Shown one piece after another: positions 40,538 through 49,641 of a stretch of DNA of 64,000 nt (position 1 is the first letter of the stretch; the number at the start of each line of letters is the position of its first letter). The notes beneath the pieces are model-generated. The model saw only the letters and a program-made list of their open reading frames with translations. It had not been told where the DNA came from and searched no databases. The DNA is taken from the NCBI GenBank assembly GCA_002449305.1, contig DKDI01000032.1:62001-126000 (forward strand), written 5' to 3'. The stretch comes from Treponema sp. UBA6852. Its GTDB lineage: Bacteria > Spirochaetota > Spirochaetia > Treponematales > Treponemataceae. The position numbers and the translations under genes were made by a program.

Positions 40538-41635
40538 TTAAATTTTTGCAAAAGTATCATTTTTCTGCTTTTCTTGATTTTTTTCCATTATAAAGCGGAT
40601 AAAGTGGTCTTCAAGCGTGTTCTTCGGCCCTTCAATATGAAGTCTTTGCCTTGCTCTTGCGTTATCACGGCGAACTGTATACAAAAGATAAAAATCCCTG
40701 TAATCAAGATTTATGTCAGTTTTTACACGCTCGCCAAGATAAGAACTTACTTCATCACGCCCAATTGACTTTACTCCCTGATCGCGCAAAATTCCTTTTA
40801 AACGCAAAATCTGCTCGTAAGAAACGCCAAACAAAAATTCTTCCATTGCTTGGGCAACGTCAGGCTCGCTAAGTTTTTCCTTTATAAATGCGCCCCACTG
40901 ATCGTCCATTTGGAACGTAACCATCATAAGCTCGCTTGTTCCCATCATAGAGCCAAAAGCAGGAGCAAGCCGGCGTCTGGCGGACCAAACAGACTGCAAA
41001 ACAGGCGCAATATCTGAAATTGTCTGGTCGCTTCTGTGTTCCCAAAGAATTATAAGTGAATTTGCAAGTTCCCGGCGCAAATCAATAGAAACAGACTTGT
41101 CCTTTATGAGGTTCATGTAGACATCTTCCGCCATAAGAGTAAACATCATGGAAACTGTTTCGTCATAATATTCCTTGACTTCTTTTTCGTCCATTAAAGC
41201 ATAATTTTTTGCAAGTTTTGACATTGAAAAAAAAGTGTGGATTTTCGCCACAAGAAATCCTTTTCCCAAAATAGCTTTTGACGGCATATGAAGAACGGTA
41301 TCGCCTTCCTCTTGATATGAAATAATGCTCTCGACCAAAGCCATAGGTGTTCTTGTTGAAGTTGTTGTGTTCGCCCGCTCAAGCAAAGACGGAAATCGTG
41401 CAATCGATTGCGCAAGACTTGTAACGTCATCAAGCCTTTCCTGAAGCCGCGCCAGTCTGTCTGGAGCAGTTTTTTCAAGCGAATCCTGAAGTTTTTTTAT
41501 AAGTTTCTGCTGATAATCTGTAAAAACAATAATTCCAGTCTGAATAATTTCATTCTTTAAATTTTCATCATTGTTAAAAAAATAAGAAATATCAACTTGA
41601 GAAAAATCTGAATTTTTAATTTTATTTGTGTCCAA
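40538..41635 (-). CDS. Conserved protein of unknown function
   Basis: 365 residues, cytoplasmic by appearance and largely helical, with no signal peptide, membrane segment or known motif. Notable stretches are LARLQERLDDVTSLAQSIARFPSLLERA, SVWSARRRLAPAFGSMMGTSELM and a charged C-terminus. I do not recognise a family. It begins a possible two-gene unit with the XRE-cupin regulator (gap 29 bp) and has one copy of the 76-bp dispersed repeat in its leader. Confidence 0.7.
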   Translation of the reverse strand: MDTNKIKNSDFSQVDISYFFNNDENLKNEIIQTGIIVFTDYQQKLIKKLQDSLEKTAPDRLARLQERLDDVTSLAQSIARFPSLLERANTTTSTRTPMALVESIISYQEEGDTVLHMPSKAILGKGFLVAKIHTFFSMSKLAKNYALMDEKEVKEYYDETVSMMFTLMAEDVYMNLIKDKSVSIDLRRELANSLIILWEHRSDQTISDIAPVLQSVWSARRRLAPAFGSMMGTSELMMVTFQMDDQWGAFIKEKLSEPDVAQAMEEFLFGVSYEQILRLKGILRDQGVKSIGRDEVSSYLGERVKTDINLDYRDFYLLYTVRRDNARARQRLHIEGPKNTLEDHFIRFIMEKNQEKQKNDTFAKI

Positions 41636-41657
41636 AATATCTTCGCCTTTATTTTTT

Positions 41658-41734
41658 AAATACGTCTGGTCAAGGTACGCTTACGGTCAAGACCTTGACC
41701 CAGTCGTTTTTAGGTTTTTTAATAAACCCTAAAT
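41658..41734 (-). repeat. Dispersed 76-bp repeat, copy 1
   Basis: This segment matches 56955-57030 over its full length with few differences. It holds an inverted repeat (GGTCAAGG with CCTTGACC) and an AACCCTAAA end. In both places it lies within 35 bp upstream of a minus-strand start codon, in the same orientation. The remainder of the 41636-41915 gap shows nothing else I can support. Confidence 0.75.
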
Positions 41735-41915
41735 CAGAACTATTTACGGCATTTTTAAAGCACCAAAACCGTTCTTAAAAACTGAAATTTTTAGAGATTA
41801 TTATTATACCACATATTTTTCAATTTTCAACGTATAAATTTTCAAAACATTTTCTTCCATAATATAAATAAATTTTACTCTTTAACTCAAGGAAGTTCGC
41901 TCCGATAATAAAAGC

Positions 41916-43202
41916 ATGAAAAAGCGCATTTTGTTTTTTACCATAATTTCACTAGGAATTGCCTTTGCACAGCAGACTCGGATTGTAGAACTACCGCAAA
42001 TGCAAATTCTAGCAAGCGACATATCAGTAAAGGAAAGATTTTCAGACTCAGGCGAACGTGAAGGTGTTGACCTTTTTATAAGAAAAAAGCCTGCAATAAA
42101 TAGTATAATGCTAGTTGAAACCACAAAAGACCCCAACGGCAAAGAGCCAAACTACGCTTACCGGGCCGCAGAATGGAACGAAACAAACGGAAACGAAATC
42201 CGCTATTTAGACGGAAAAGAGCTTCATTCTGAATATTCCAAATACAGCCTTATTTCTTCAACTGTAGAAAATCATTCTGAACTTGGACAAGCCTTCCATA
42301 TTTTTATTCCAAATACACTTTACTTTGGCTATCCTTGGTCGCGCAACGGTTCAGTTCAAATAGGAAAAGGCGTTTTTATAAATATCCGCACATTTGAAAA
42401 ACCTTATGGCGACTACACAGGAAAATACATGGACAATCCGTTCATGTTCGACATAGGCGAAGCTCCAAAGAAAAAAGCACCACAAAAAACTGAAGCCGCT
42501 CTTGAAGAAATTCCAGAACCAGAAGTAAATGAACAGCCGCAAGTAATTCCGCAGAAAGAAGAAAAGCCGATTTTAACAGACGACTACAATCCTTTGGCTG
42601 TGGAAAAATTTTCGCAGCTTGCAAATGAAGGCGGCGGACTTTTATATTATTCCAAGCCAGAAAATCTTGTTCAAGACTTGTTGGATTCCGTAGAAAGAAT
42701 CACGCCAAAAACAAAAGCGGACATCGTTCTTGCAATAGACACAACCGGCAGCATGAAAGACGATATGGAAGTTCTGCGCCAAAAATGGATTCCATCTTTC
42801 ATTGAGCAGACAAAAGAATTTGAAGACTTGAGGATTGCGCTTTTGCTTTATAGGGATTACAATGATTCCTACAATTACAAAGGTCTCCCTGTAAAATTCT
42901 TTGACTTTACAAGAGAGCCTGAAAAAATCAAAAAGCAGCTAGATTCCGTCATAATCCACGGAAACGAAGGCGGAGACATTCCAGAAGCCGTGCATGAAGC
43001 TCTTTTTGCTTCAATAAATTTCTATGAATGGAGAAAAGACGCGCAAAGAAAAATCATTCTTCTTGGAGACGCAGAACCGCATCCAAAGCCAAGAGGACCA
43101 AGAAAATTAACACAGGAAAAAGTAATGCAGCTTGCAAATGAAAAAGAAATAACGCTTGACTGCATTATCGTTCCTGACGAAAAAGGAAAGCCTGCGGATT
43201 AA
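41916..43202 (+). CDS. Secreted von Willebrand factor A domain protein
   Basis: 428 residues with a signal peptide (IISLGIAFAQQ, about 8-19). The N-terminal half (20-180) is beta-rich and of unknown fold; a Pro/Glu linker (about 180-220) leads to a VWA domain at about 265-428. The MIDAS motif is DTTGSMKD (about 274), with later conserved residues in LLYRDYND and ILLGDAEPH. It probably binds a protein partner through a metal ion in the periplasm or at the surface. The stop is in a 4-base overlap with the convergent lipoprotein gene. Confidence 0.83.
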   Translation: MKKRILFFTIISLGIAFAQQTRIVELPQMQILASDISVKERFSDSGEREGVDLFIRKKPAINSIMLVETTKDPNGKEPNYAYRAAEWNETNGNEIRYLDGKELHSEYSKYSLISSTVENHSELGQAFHIFIPNTLYFGYPWSRNGSVQIGKGVFINIRTFEKPYGDYTGKYMDNPFMFDIGEAPKKKAPQKTEAALEEIPEPEVNEQPQVIPQKEEKPILTDDYNPLAVEKFSQLANEGGGLLYYSKPENLVQDLLDSVERITPKTKADIVLAIDTTGSMKDDMEVLRQKWIPSFIEQTKEFEDLRIALLLYRDYNDSYNYKGLPVKFFDFTREPEKIKKQLDSVIIHGNEGGDIPEAVHEALFASINFYEWRKDAQRKIILLGDAEPHPKPRGPRKLTQEKVMQLANEKEITLDCIIVPDEKGKPAD

Positions 43203-43591
43203 TTGTGCTTTCCGCTCTGAATTTTTTCAAAGTCTTTTTGGGCAAGTTTTCTGTATGCGCCGGGAAACTGTCCAGGCTGGCTTGCATTATAAATTTCAAG
43301 AATTTCGTTTATGATTGGCTCTGCCTTGTTGTATTTTTTCTGCTTTACATAAATATGCGCAATTTCGTAGCGACCTTCTATATAAACAGCGGTGTTCATT
43401 CCGTAACGCTGCAAAAGGATTTCATAATACTGCAAAGATTTTTTTGTGCTTCCCTTGTCCAATGCAGTCTGCGCAAGCTGAATTATTTCAAGGCTCGAAG
43501 CATTGTCTGGAACTTCAACCTTTGTTGATACGCATGAAAAAAAACAAACAGAAGCAAAAGCAACCAAAAAGTTAAAAATAATTTTTTTCAT
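43199..43591 (-). CDS. Small TPR lipoprotein
   Basis: 130 residues from M at 43591. A lipoprotein signal ends at the lipobox CFFSC, so the mature protein is probably lipid-anchored at Cys. The remainder is two to three TPR-like helical pairs (SLEIIQLAQTALDKGSTKKSLQYYEILLQRY; YEIAHIYVKQKKYNKAEPII). A scaffold role is likely but unspecified. It overlaps the 3' end of the VWA gene by 4 bases on the opposite strand. Confidence 0.78.
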   Translation of the reverse strand: MKKIIFNFLVAFASVCFFSCVSTKVEVPDNASSLEIIQLAQTALDKGSTKKSLQYYEILLQRYGMNTAVYIEGRYEIAHIYVKQKKYNKAEPIINEILEIYNASQPGQFPGAYRKLAQKDFEKIQSGKHN

Positions 43592-43661
43592 AAATATTGA
43601 ATCTTTCATTCCTAAAGTATATCATTTCAGCACTTGATGCACAATCTAAGTTTTTATTCTA

Positions 43662-43867
43662 TTAGCCTTAATTTCGAGTTTTAATTTTAATAAGAACAGA
43701 AATTTAAGTGTCATTCCCGTGCTACGACACTGCGATGTTTACGCAGTAAACTCGGTCAGGAATCTGTTGGAAATTTTCAATAGATTATCAACCGAGTTTC
43801 TTTCAGAAACATCGCAGGGTCAAGCCCGATAATGACATTAAATTATAAAACTCGACATTTGGGCTAT
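43662..43867. mobile_element. MITE-like element with IS-like ends and nested palindromes
   Basis: Ends are imperfect inverted repeats: 43662-43684 contains AATTTCGAGTTTTAA and 43843-43867 contains TAAAACTCGACATTT. They resemble the ends of the IS982-like remnant at 60309-60871. Inside lies a palindromic repeat (43709-43838) that itself encloses TGCGATGTTT...AAACTCGG and its inverted copy (43790-43816). The 206-bp unit has no coding capacity and fills most of the 43592-43927 gap. Confidence 0.5.
43709..43850 (+). repeat. Palindromic dispersed repeat, copy 1
   Basis: Left arm TGTCATTCCCGTGCT, right arm CAAGCCCGATAATGACATTA, with GGAATCTG and TAGATTATC between. Related copies are at 45753-45841, 58938-59008 (inverted) and a partial one at 12227-12260. 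Confidence 0.65.
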
Positions 43868-43927
43868 TAATTTCTTTACTTATAAAAAAAACTGACTTTA
43901 TAAAGTTACACCAAAAAGAGGCGTCTT

Positions 43928-44872
43928 ATGGCATACAAAATCTTTATCGACGGAAAAGAAGGAACTACCGGACTAAAAATTTACGAACGTTTTGAAAACC
44001 GCAAGGACATTGAAATCCTGCTTATTGACGAAGACAAGCGCAAAGATCCGGCAGAACGCGCCAAATTCATTAACGAATCCGACTTTACATTTTTGTGTCT
44101 TCCAGATGCCGCCAGCATAGAAGCCGTAAGCCTTTGCACAAATCCAAAGACAAAACTAATAGACGCTTCCACAGCGCACCGTGTAAATCCTGACTGGGCT
44201 TATGGATTCCCTGAACTTTCTCCTCGGCACCGGGAAAAAATCCAAACCTCAAGCAGAGTCGCAGTGCCAGGCTGCTATGCTTCAGGATTCGCCTCAATTT
44301 GCTTTCCACTTGTAACCCACGGAATAATTTCTGCGGACTACCCTATTGTTTGCCATGCGGTTTCCGGATATTCAGGAGCCGGAAAAAAAGCAATCGCGCA
44401 ATACGAAGATCCAGACCGAAACCCAGAACTGAAAAGTCCGCGCCTTTACGCCCTCACTCAGGAACACAAGCACTTGCCAGAAATGCAAAAAGTAAGCGGC
44501 TTAAACTACAAGCCAATTTTCAATCCTTATGTCTGCGATTATTTTCAAGGAATGACCGTTACGATTTCACTTTATTCACGGCTTTTGGAAAAGAAAATCA
44601 GCGCGAAAGAAATCTGCGAAACATTCAAGGAGCATTACAAAGACTGCCATTTTGTAAAAACTGCGGATTTTCTTGGTGAAGGAATTTTGCAAGACAATTT
44701 TATCGCGGCAAACACATTGTCAGGAACAAACAATATGCAGATTTTTGTCTGCGGAAACGATGAACGAATCACAATAACCAGCCGTTTTGACAATCTCGGA
44801 AAAGGAGCAAGCGGAGCGGCTGTCCAGTGCATGAACATAATGATGGGAATTGACGAAGCAACCGGTCTTTAA
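43928..44872 (+). CDS. argC: N-acetyl-gamma-glutamyl-phosphate reductase
   Basis: Third step of arginine synthesis: NADPH-dependent reduction of N-acetylglutamyl phosphate to the semialdehyde. 314 residues, the size of the short (type 2) ArgC group. The N-terminal FIDGKEGTTGLKIYERF is the nucleotide-binding start; the catalytic cysteine is Cys116 in VAVPGCYASGF. The start follows AGAGG. A 12-bp palindrome ACTTTATAAAGT at 43895-43906 lies upstream and could overlap the promoter. No other arginine gene is near. Confidence 0.94.
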   Translation: MAYKIFIDGKEGTTGLKIYERFENRKDIEILLIDEDKRKDPAERAKFINESDFTFLCLPDAASIEAVSLCTNPKTKLIDASTAHRVNPDWAYGFPELSPRHREKIQTSSRVAVPGCYASGFASICFPLVTHGIISADYPIVCHAVSGYSGAGKKAIAQYEDPDRNPELKSPRLYALTQEHKHLPEMQKVSGLNYKPIFNPYVCDYFQGMTVTISLYSRLLEKKISAKEICETFKEHYKDCHFVKTADFLGEGILQDNFIAANTLSGTNNMQIFVCGNDERITITSRFDNLGKGASGAAVQCMNIMMGIDEATGL

Positions 44873-44880
44873 AAAAGGAA

Positions 44881-44921
44881 ATCCCTGCGCTGAAAGAATA
44901 AGGAAAAAACAGCACAGGGAA
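44881..44921 (+). terminator. Terminator downstream of argC
   Basis: A stem formed by TCCCTGCGCTG and CAGCACAGGGA (one mismatch) is followed by ATATTTTAG. The T-run is weak. Confidence 0.55.
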
Positions 44922-44938
44922 TATTTTAGTTCAAATTT

Positions 44939-45133
44939 TTACGCGCTAAATCCGTTTTGAAAAGAAATATCCCTGTCCCACAAGGCATCTTCTAAACAAT
45001 CTTCCAAGTTCTGGTTTGAGAAGCAGTCGGTTCTGTCCAATTTTTCTTCAAACAATTCTGAATCAAAAGAAGAATCACAATCCAAAACATTTAGCAAAGC
45101 TGACAAAGAAAACAAAAATCCATTTCTGTTCAT
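44939..45133 (-). CDS. Small acidic hypothetical protein
   Basis: 64 residues, start preceded by AGGAG at a rather long spacing (about 11 bases). The sequence is acidic with four cysteines spread through it (LDCDSSF, TDCFSNQNLEDCLEDALW). No family is recognised and no membrane helix is clear. The ribosome binding site and position between terminators give some support, but it could be a chance frame. Confidence 0.4.
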   Translation of the reverse strand: MNRNGFLFSLSALLNVLDCDSSFDSELFEEKLDRTDCFSNQNLEDCLEDALWDRDISFQNGFSA

Positions 45134-45193
45134 AAAGAAACACTCCTATGTATTATTTTATAACACACGTTATTCCTTTTTGTCAATAAAATT

Positions 45194-45718
45194 TCATTCT
45201 GTTATATTTTCAGCGTGGTTTGTTATTCTTTTATTATATTCTTCAACATAGTCGTTGTAGTTTTTCAGGGATTTTTTTTCGTAATGGGCAGAAATGTGGT
45301 TTGTTGCGATTGCTCCCAAAAAGAAAACTGCGGCAGGAATTCCGAATGCGCCAAGTTCTTTTTTGCTATCCGCGTCAATGCATCCTACGGAAAATCCGCC
45401 AGCAGCAGCCGCATTTACAACAGTTGCCCAGTACCAGAATTTTTCTTTTTTTATAACTGACTTGTTTTCTGAAATTCCGCCGATAAGTTTCATGGCTTCC
45501 TCTTCTGAAATTTCTGCTCCATCTAAAAAGTTATATTTAGAAAAAAACGGAAAACTTTTTTCACGCACAATTTGCTGTTTGGGCTCTGGCAATTTTTTTC
45601 TGGAACTTCCAAAAGGAACTAAAACTTTTTCTTCGTAACTCCGGGAAAAATCAGAATCATCCGCAAAAGAAAAAACGCAGGCAAATAAAGTTAAAATCAA
45701 AAACAAAAGCTTTTTCAT
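45194..45718 (-). CDS. Secreted or membrane-associated hypothetical protein
   Basis: 174 residues with a signal peptide (LLFLILTLFACVFSFADD, about 3-20). A polar middle (20-95) is followed by two hydrophobic segments (about 98-112 and 128-146) in the style of small membrane proteins, then a basic helix KKSLKNYNDYVEEYNKRI. No family is recognised. It stands alone between two repeats and the small acidic gene. Confidence 0.65.
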   Translation of the reverse strand: MKKLLFLILTLFACVFSFADDSDFSRSYEEKVLVPFGSSRKKLPEPKQQIVREKSFPFFSKYNFLDGAEISEEEAMKLIGGISENKSVIKKEKFWYWATVVNAAAAGGFSVGCIDADSKKELGAFGIPAAVFFLGAIATNHISAHYEKKSLKNYNDYVEEYNKRITNHAENITE

Positions 45719-45752
45719 AAAACACCCTTTTTATAAAAACAAACATTTTATT

Positions 45753-45841
45753 GTCATTTCCATGTTACGACATGAGAATCTGTTGTAGAACTTTATTATA
45801 GATTATCTGGTCGAGCCCGGTAATGACATTAAATTATAAAC
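45753..45841 (+). repeat. Palindromic dispersed repeat, copy 2
   Basis: Matches copy 1 at both ends and centre (TGTCATT, GAATCTGTTG, ATAGATTATC, AGCCCG and TAATGACATTAAATTATAA) but lacks the nested inverted repeat found there, which shows that the nested part of copy 1 is an insertion. Confidence 0.65.
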
Positions 45842-45926
45842 TTTTTGGCAAAGCGTGGCTATTTCATTTTTGAAAAACAAAGGCAAGAAGTTCGAAAATT
45901 CAATTTTCATAGAAGGGCAAAAACTG

Positions 45927-45932
45927 TATAAT
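45927..45932 (+). promoter_or_regulatory. -10 box of queD with very short leader
   Basis: TATAAT ends 10 bases before the queD ATG at 45943, leaving a leader of only a few bases. No Shine-Dalgarno sequence is seen. This parallels the metA arrangement at 5367-5379. Confidence 0.4.
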
Positions 45933-45942
45933 AAAAACCGAT

Positions 45943-46329
45943 ATGTTTGAAGTTAGAGTTACTGCTGATTTTAGCGCGGCGCATTTTTTAAGAGACTACA
46001 ACGGAAAATGCGAAAATCTCCACGGACACAATTACAAAGTTTATGCTCACGTCCGCGGAACAGAACTTGACGAAGGCGGAATGCTGTTGGATTTTACCAA
46101 ATTGAAAAAAACGCTTAGGGAAGTTTGCGGCGAAATTGACCACATAAATTTAAACGACATAGAATTCTTTGACCAAAACCCAAGTGCAGAAAGAATCGCC
46201 GTTTACATATACAATCGTATTATAGAAAAAATCCCTTCCCTAAAGAAAACTGACGAAAAAAAAGCATGGCTTTATGCAATTGATGTTTTTGAAACAGAAA
46301 CAAGCCGCGCGCGATACATTGCTGAATAA
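45943..46329 (+). CDS. queD: 6-carboxy-5,6,7,8-tetrahydropterin synthase
   Basis: Second step of queuosine/7-deazaguanine synthesis from GTP. 128 residues, the family size. Zinc ligands His14, His27 and His29 and catalytic Cys23 are present (FSAAHF; GKCENLHGHNY), as is the conserved Glu/His pair in GEIDHINLND. QueD and eukaryotic-type PTPS share this fold; the C-x-x-x-H-G-H spacing is the QueD form. It is followed 19 bp later by pyruvate kinase, possibly on the same transcript. No other queuosine gene is in the window. Confidence 0.92.
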   Translation: MFEVRVTADFSAAHFLRDYNGKCENLHGHNYKVYAHVRGTELDEGGMLLDFTKLKKTLREVCGEIDHINLNDIEFFDQNPSAERIAVYIYNRIIEKIPSLKKTDEKKAWLYAIDVFETETSRARYIAE

Positions 46330-46348
46330 ATTTTTATCGGAGAACAAA

Positions 46349-48148
46349 ATGCTTACAAGAAAAACAAAAATCGTATGCTCAATCGGACCTGCCTGCGACA
46401 ACGACGACACAATCCGCGAAATGATAAAAGCAGGAATGAACATAGCAAGGTTTAACTTTTCGCATGGAACTTACGACTGGCACAAGCAAGCAATGGACAG
46501 AGTGCGCAGAATTTCCGCAGAAATAGATGTTCCCGTTGCAATTCTTTTGGACACAAAAGGCCCTGAAATTCGAACTGGACTTATAGACGGCACAAACAAT
46601 ATAAAACTTTCCGCAGATGAAACTGTAATTGTTACAACAGATGACTGCACTTGCGTAAATGCTTCGGAAGGAAAACCGTGCAGAATTTCAATTTCCTGGA
46701 AAGAAGCTGCAAAAAAACTTTCCCCGGGAATAAAAATTTTAATTGCCGATGGACTGATTGAACTTGTTGTTCAGAAGATTGAAGGCGAAGAAATTATATG
46801 CAAGGCTTCTAACGCGGGAACTTTTGGCAGCAAAAAAAATGTAAACCTAATCGGAGTTCATGCAGGGCTTCCAATCATGTCGGAAAAAGACAAGGAAGAT
46901 TTAAAGTTCGGGGCGGCGCAAGACATTGATTTTGTTGCGGCAAGTTTTGTAAGTTTTCCAGAAGAAGTTGTGCAGATTAAGGAATACTTAAAATCCGTAG
47001 GCGCAAAAGCCCGTGTCATTGCAAAAATTGAAAATGAAGAAGGCTTGAACAACATTGAAAAAATTACGCGAGAGGCTGACGGAATAATGGTTGCGCGAGG
47101 AGACTTGGGAGTTCAGCTTCCAACAGAAAGAATTCCGCTTGCTCAAAAAGCCATTATAAGATGCTGCCATACCGCCGGCAAACCTGTAATCACGGCAACG
47201 CAGATGCTCGACTCAATGATTGTAAATCCGCGGCCTACAAGAGCAGAACTTACGGATGTCGCAAACGCAATTTTTGACGGAACAGATGCGCTCATGCTTT
47301 CAGGGGAAACTGCTGGCGGAAAATATCCAGTGGAATCTGTAAAGACAATGGCGCTGATTGCCCGCACAACAGAAGACTCTCTTGAGTACAAAGAGCACAT
47401 GAGAAAAATAGATTCAGACTATGTTCCTGGAACAGAAGTAGGACACATGGTTGCACACAGCGCATACAAACTTTCAAAGAACATAAAGGCAAAGGCAATA
47501 ATCATTCCGACACTGCATGGAAACACTGCAAGAATGATTGGAAGCTTCCGGCCGGAGCAAATTGTAATTGCAGTAACTCCAGATAAAAAAGTTCAGCGGC
47601 AGCTTATGATTCAGTGGGGCGTAACACCTGTTCTTTGCAGAATCGCAGGAGATTCAGACATGATGATTCAAAACGCTGTAAAGCTTGCAATTGAAAACAA
47701 TCTTGTAAAACTTTCAGATAGAGTCGTTGTGTGCGCAGGAATTCCGCTTTCAAGTCCTTTAATGGTGAACACAATTCGAGTGCTTGTTGTTGGAAACATA
47801 ATCGCAAGAGGAACTTCATTCGGATTCTGCAACAGCGAAAAACAAAAAATCTGCGGAAGAATAATCCATGCGGAAGACATTGTTGAAATCCGCGACAGTG
47901 TAAAGCTCAACCACAGGACAATTCTTGTTTGCGAAAGAATAACAGAAGATCTTATTCCAGTATTAAGAATTATAGACGGAGTTATTTCTGAATCAGGAAG
48001 CGACTTGCAAGAGGAAAATCTGAAACTTGTAAATCCGAATCTTGTCTATATACAGAATGTTCCCGATGCCTGCAAAATTCTTGAAGACAATCTTTCTGTT
48101 TCTATAGACGGAGAACAGGGACTTATTTACGAGGGCGCAATCTGCTAA
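46349..48148 (+). CDS. pyk: Pyruvate kinase with extra C-terminal PEP-utiliser-like domain
   Basis: Converts PEP and ADP to pyruvate and ATP. I start at 46349 (MLTRKTKIVCSIGP) after CGGAG; the longer frame overlaps queD. The 599 residues exceed the usual 470-480. The barrel and active site are normal (NIARFNFSHG, DTKGPEIRTG, the IAKIENEEGL Lys, MVARGDLGVQLP), followed by the regulatory domain. After about 485 comes an added segment (CGRIIHAEDIVEIRD to the end) resembling the mobile phosphohistidine domain of PEP-utilising enzymes, as in Bacillus-type pyruvate kinases. Confidence 0.93.
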   Translation: MLTRKTKIVCSIGPACDNDDTIREMIKAGMNIARFNFSHGTYDWHKQAMDRVRRISAEIDVPVAILLDTKGPEIRTGLIDGTNNIKLSADETVIVTTDDCTCVNASEGKPCRISISWKEAAKKLSPGIKILIADGLIELVVQKIEGEEIICKASNAGTFGSKKNVNLIGVHAGLPIMSEKDKEDLKFGAAQDIDFVAASFVSFPEEVVQIKEYLKSVGAKARVIAKIENEEGLNNIEKITREADGIMVARGDLGVQLPTERIPLAQKAIIRCCHTAGKPVITATQMLDSMIVNPRPTRAELTDVANAIFDGTDALMLSGETAGGKYPVESVKTMALIARTTEDSLEYKEHMRKIDSDYVPGTEVGHMVAHSAYKLSKNIKAKAIIIPTLHGNTARMIGSFRPEQIVIAVTPDKKVQRQLMIQWGVTPVLCRIAGDSDMMIQNAVKLAIENNLVKLSDRVVVCAGIPLSSPLMVNTIRVLVVGNIIARGTSFGFCNSEKQKICGRIIHAEDIVEIRDSVKLNHRTILVCERITEDLIPVLRIIDGVISESGSDLQEENLKLVNPNLVYIQNVPDACKILEDNLSVSIDGEQGLIYEGAIC

Positions 48149-48156
48149 GGCAAATT

Positions 48157-48924
48157 TTAAACAAGCCTTACAGGTATTCCTTCTTTGGAAAGCTCATTCT
48201 TTATAGAAGAAACTGTGTACGCTCCTGAATGAACCATTGAGGCTATAAGGGCAGCATCAGCTTTTCCTTTGGTAAGAACATCTGCAAGATGAGAAGGAGT
48301 TCCACCGCCACCGCTTGCAATTACAGGAACAGGCACAGATTCCGCAATCATTTTTGTAAGATTAAGCTCATAGCCTTCTTTTGTTCCGTCAGCATCAATT
48401 GAATTTAAAACTATTTCGCCAGCACCAAGTTCAACTGCTTTCTGCGCCCACTCTCTTGCATCAAGGTCTGTTTTTGTTCTTCCGCCGTTAATGTAAACCC
48501 TGTAGCCACTTGGCATTTGGGAATCTTTTGCAGCATCCATTCCAAGAACAATGCACTGATTTCCAAAAACGCGTGCTCCCTGCTTTATAAGCTCCGGATT
48601 TTTTACAGCCTGAGAATTAAGCGAAACTTTTTCAGCTCCGGCAAGAATTGTAGAGCGTATGTCATCAAGAGTTCCGATTCCGCCGCCAACACAAAATGGA
48701 ATAAAAACTTGAGAAGCTACCCTTGCAATCAAATCAAGAATAGGACCTCTTCCGCGCGCGCTTGCCATTATGTCGTAAAACACAAGCTCATCCACACCTT
48801 GACGGTAATATTCAGCAGCCATTTCCACAGGGTCACCAATATCTATATTGTTCTGAAATTTTATTCCTTTTGTTGTGCGTCCGTCTTTTACATCAAGGCA
48901 GATTATAATTCGTTTCTTAAGCAT
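48157..48924 (-). CDS. hisF: Imidazole glycerol phosphate synthase, cyclase subunit
   Basis: Cyclase half of the HisFH enzyme of histidine synthesis; releases imidazole glycerol phosphate and AICAR. 255 residues. The catalytic Asp11 (IICLDVKDGR) and the second Asp near 130 (VLGMDAAKDS) are present, with the phosphate-binding loops CVGGGI and ASGGGGTPSHL. The start lies one base after the hisH stop, so the two are translated together. Confidence 0.95.
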   Translation of the reverse strand: MLKKRIIICLDVKDGRTTKGIKFQNNIDIGDPVEMAAEYYRQGVDELVFYDIMASARGRGPILDLIARVASQVFIPFCVGGGIGTLDDIRSTILAGAEKVSLNSQAVKNPELIKQGARVFGNQCIVLGMDAAKDSQMPSGYRVYINGGRTKTDLDAREWAQKAVELGAGEIVLNSIDADGTKEGYELNLTKMIAESVPVPVIASGGGGTPSHLADVLTKGKADAALIASMVHSGAYTVSSIKNELSKEGIPVRLV

Positions 48925-48925
48925 T

Positions 48926-49573
48926 TTAAAATTCCTCCTTTGCAGAAAGGTCAGAAGCTACAAAGTTTTTCAAGATTCTAAGTCCGGGCTTTCCTGATTT
49001 TTCCGGGTGAAACTGAAAAACTGCAATGTTGTCTTTTTCAACTATGGCAGGAACTTTTATTCCGTAGTCCGCATAGCCTTTCACAATAGAAGAATCTTCC
49101 GGTTGAATCACATAGGAATGCACAAAATAAAAATCTGAATCCTGCGCAACTCCGTTTAAAAGAGGAGAGCCTCCATTTGCAAACGAAACATTGTTCCATC
49201 CTATATGCGGAACTTTTAAGCTTGTGTCAAATCCATTTTTCTTTAAAGAAGAAAAATGTCTTATGCTTCCCTTTAAAAGTCCAAGGCATTCTGTATTTCC
49301 TTCCTCGCTGTAATCAAACACAATTTGAGAGCCAAGGCAAATTCCTAAAATCGGTTTATCTGATTCCGCCCAGTCTTTCAAAAAAGAATCAAAGCCAGTC
49401 TGCTTAAGCTGCTTCATTGCATAAGCCGCATCTCCTACTCCGGGAAAAATCACGCGGTCAACATTTTCTAAATCGCAAGGATTTCCAGAAAGAATATAAG
49501 GAGCTCCAATGGATTCAAGCGCATGCTCCACGCTTTTTATATTTCCAGCATTGTAATCTATAATTCCAGTCAT
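48926..49573 (-). CDS. hisH: Imidazole glycerol phosphate synthase, glutaminase subunit
   Basis: Supplies ammonia from glutamine to HisF. Start at 49573 (MTGIIDYNAGN) after GGAG, giving 215 residues; the longer frame has no support. The class I glutaminase triad is visible: Cys79 in GICLGSQ, and His and Glu in FQFHPEKSG near the C-terminus. No other his genes are in the window, so histidine synthesis genes are scattered in this genome. Confidence 0.95.
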   Translation of the reverse strand: MTGIIDYNAGNIKSVEHALESIGAPYILSGNPCDLENVDRVIFPGVGDAAYAMKQLKQTGFDSFLKDWAESDKPILGICLGSQIVFDYSEEGNTECLGLLKGSIRHFSSLKKNGFDTSLKVPHIGWNNVSFANGGSPLLNGVAQDSDFYFVHSYVIQPEDSSIVKGYADYGIKVPAIVEKDNIAVFQFHPEKSGKPGLRILKNFVASDLSAKEEF

Positions 49574-49641
49574 TTTTTTGCTCCAACAAAAGATTGAATG
49601 TTTCAAGTAAGTTTATATTAAAAACTGCCGATAAATTCAAT

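Noticed and set aside
43709..45841. CRISPR array from the repeated TGTCATT...TAATGACA units
   Set aside because: Copies are far apart, variable in length and not evenly spaced; no cas genes are present.
45842..45942. preQ1 riboswitch before queD
   Set aside because: No CTGGG-type stem with an A-rich tail at the start codon was found, and the predicted transcript has almost no leader.
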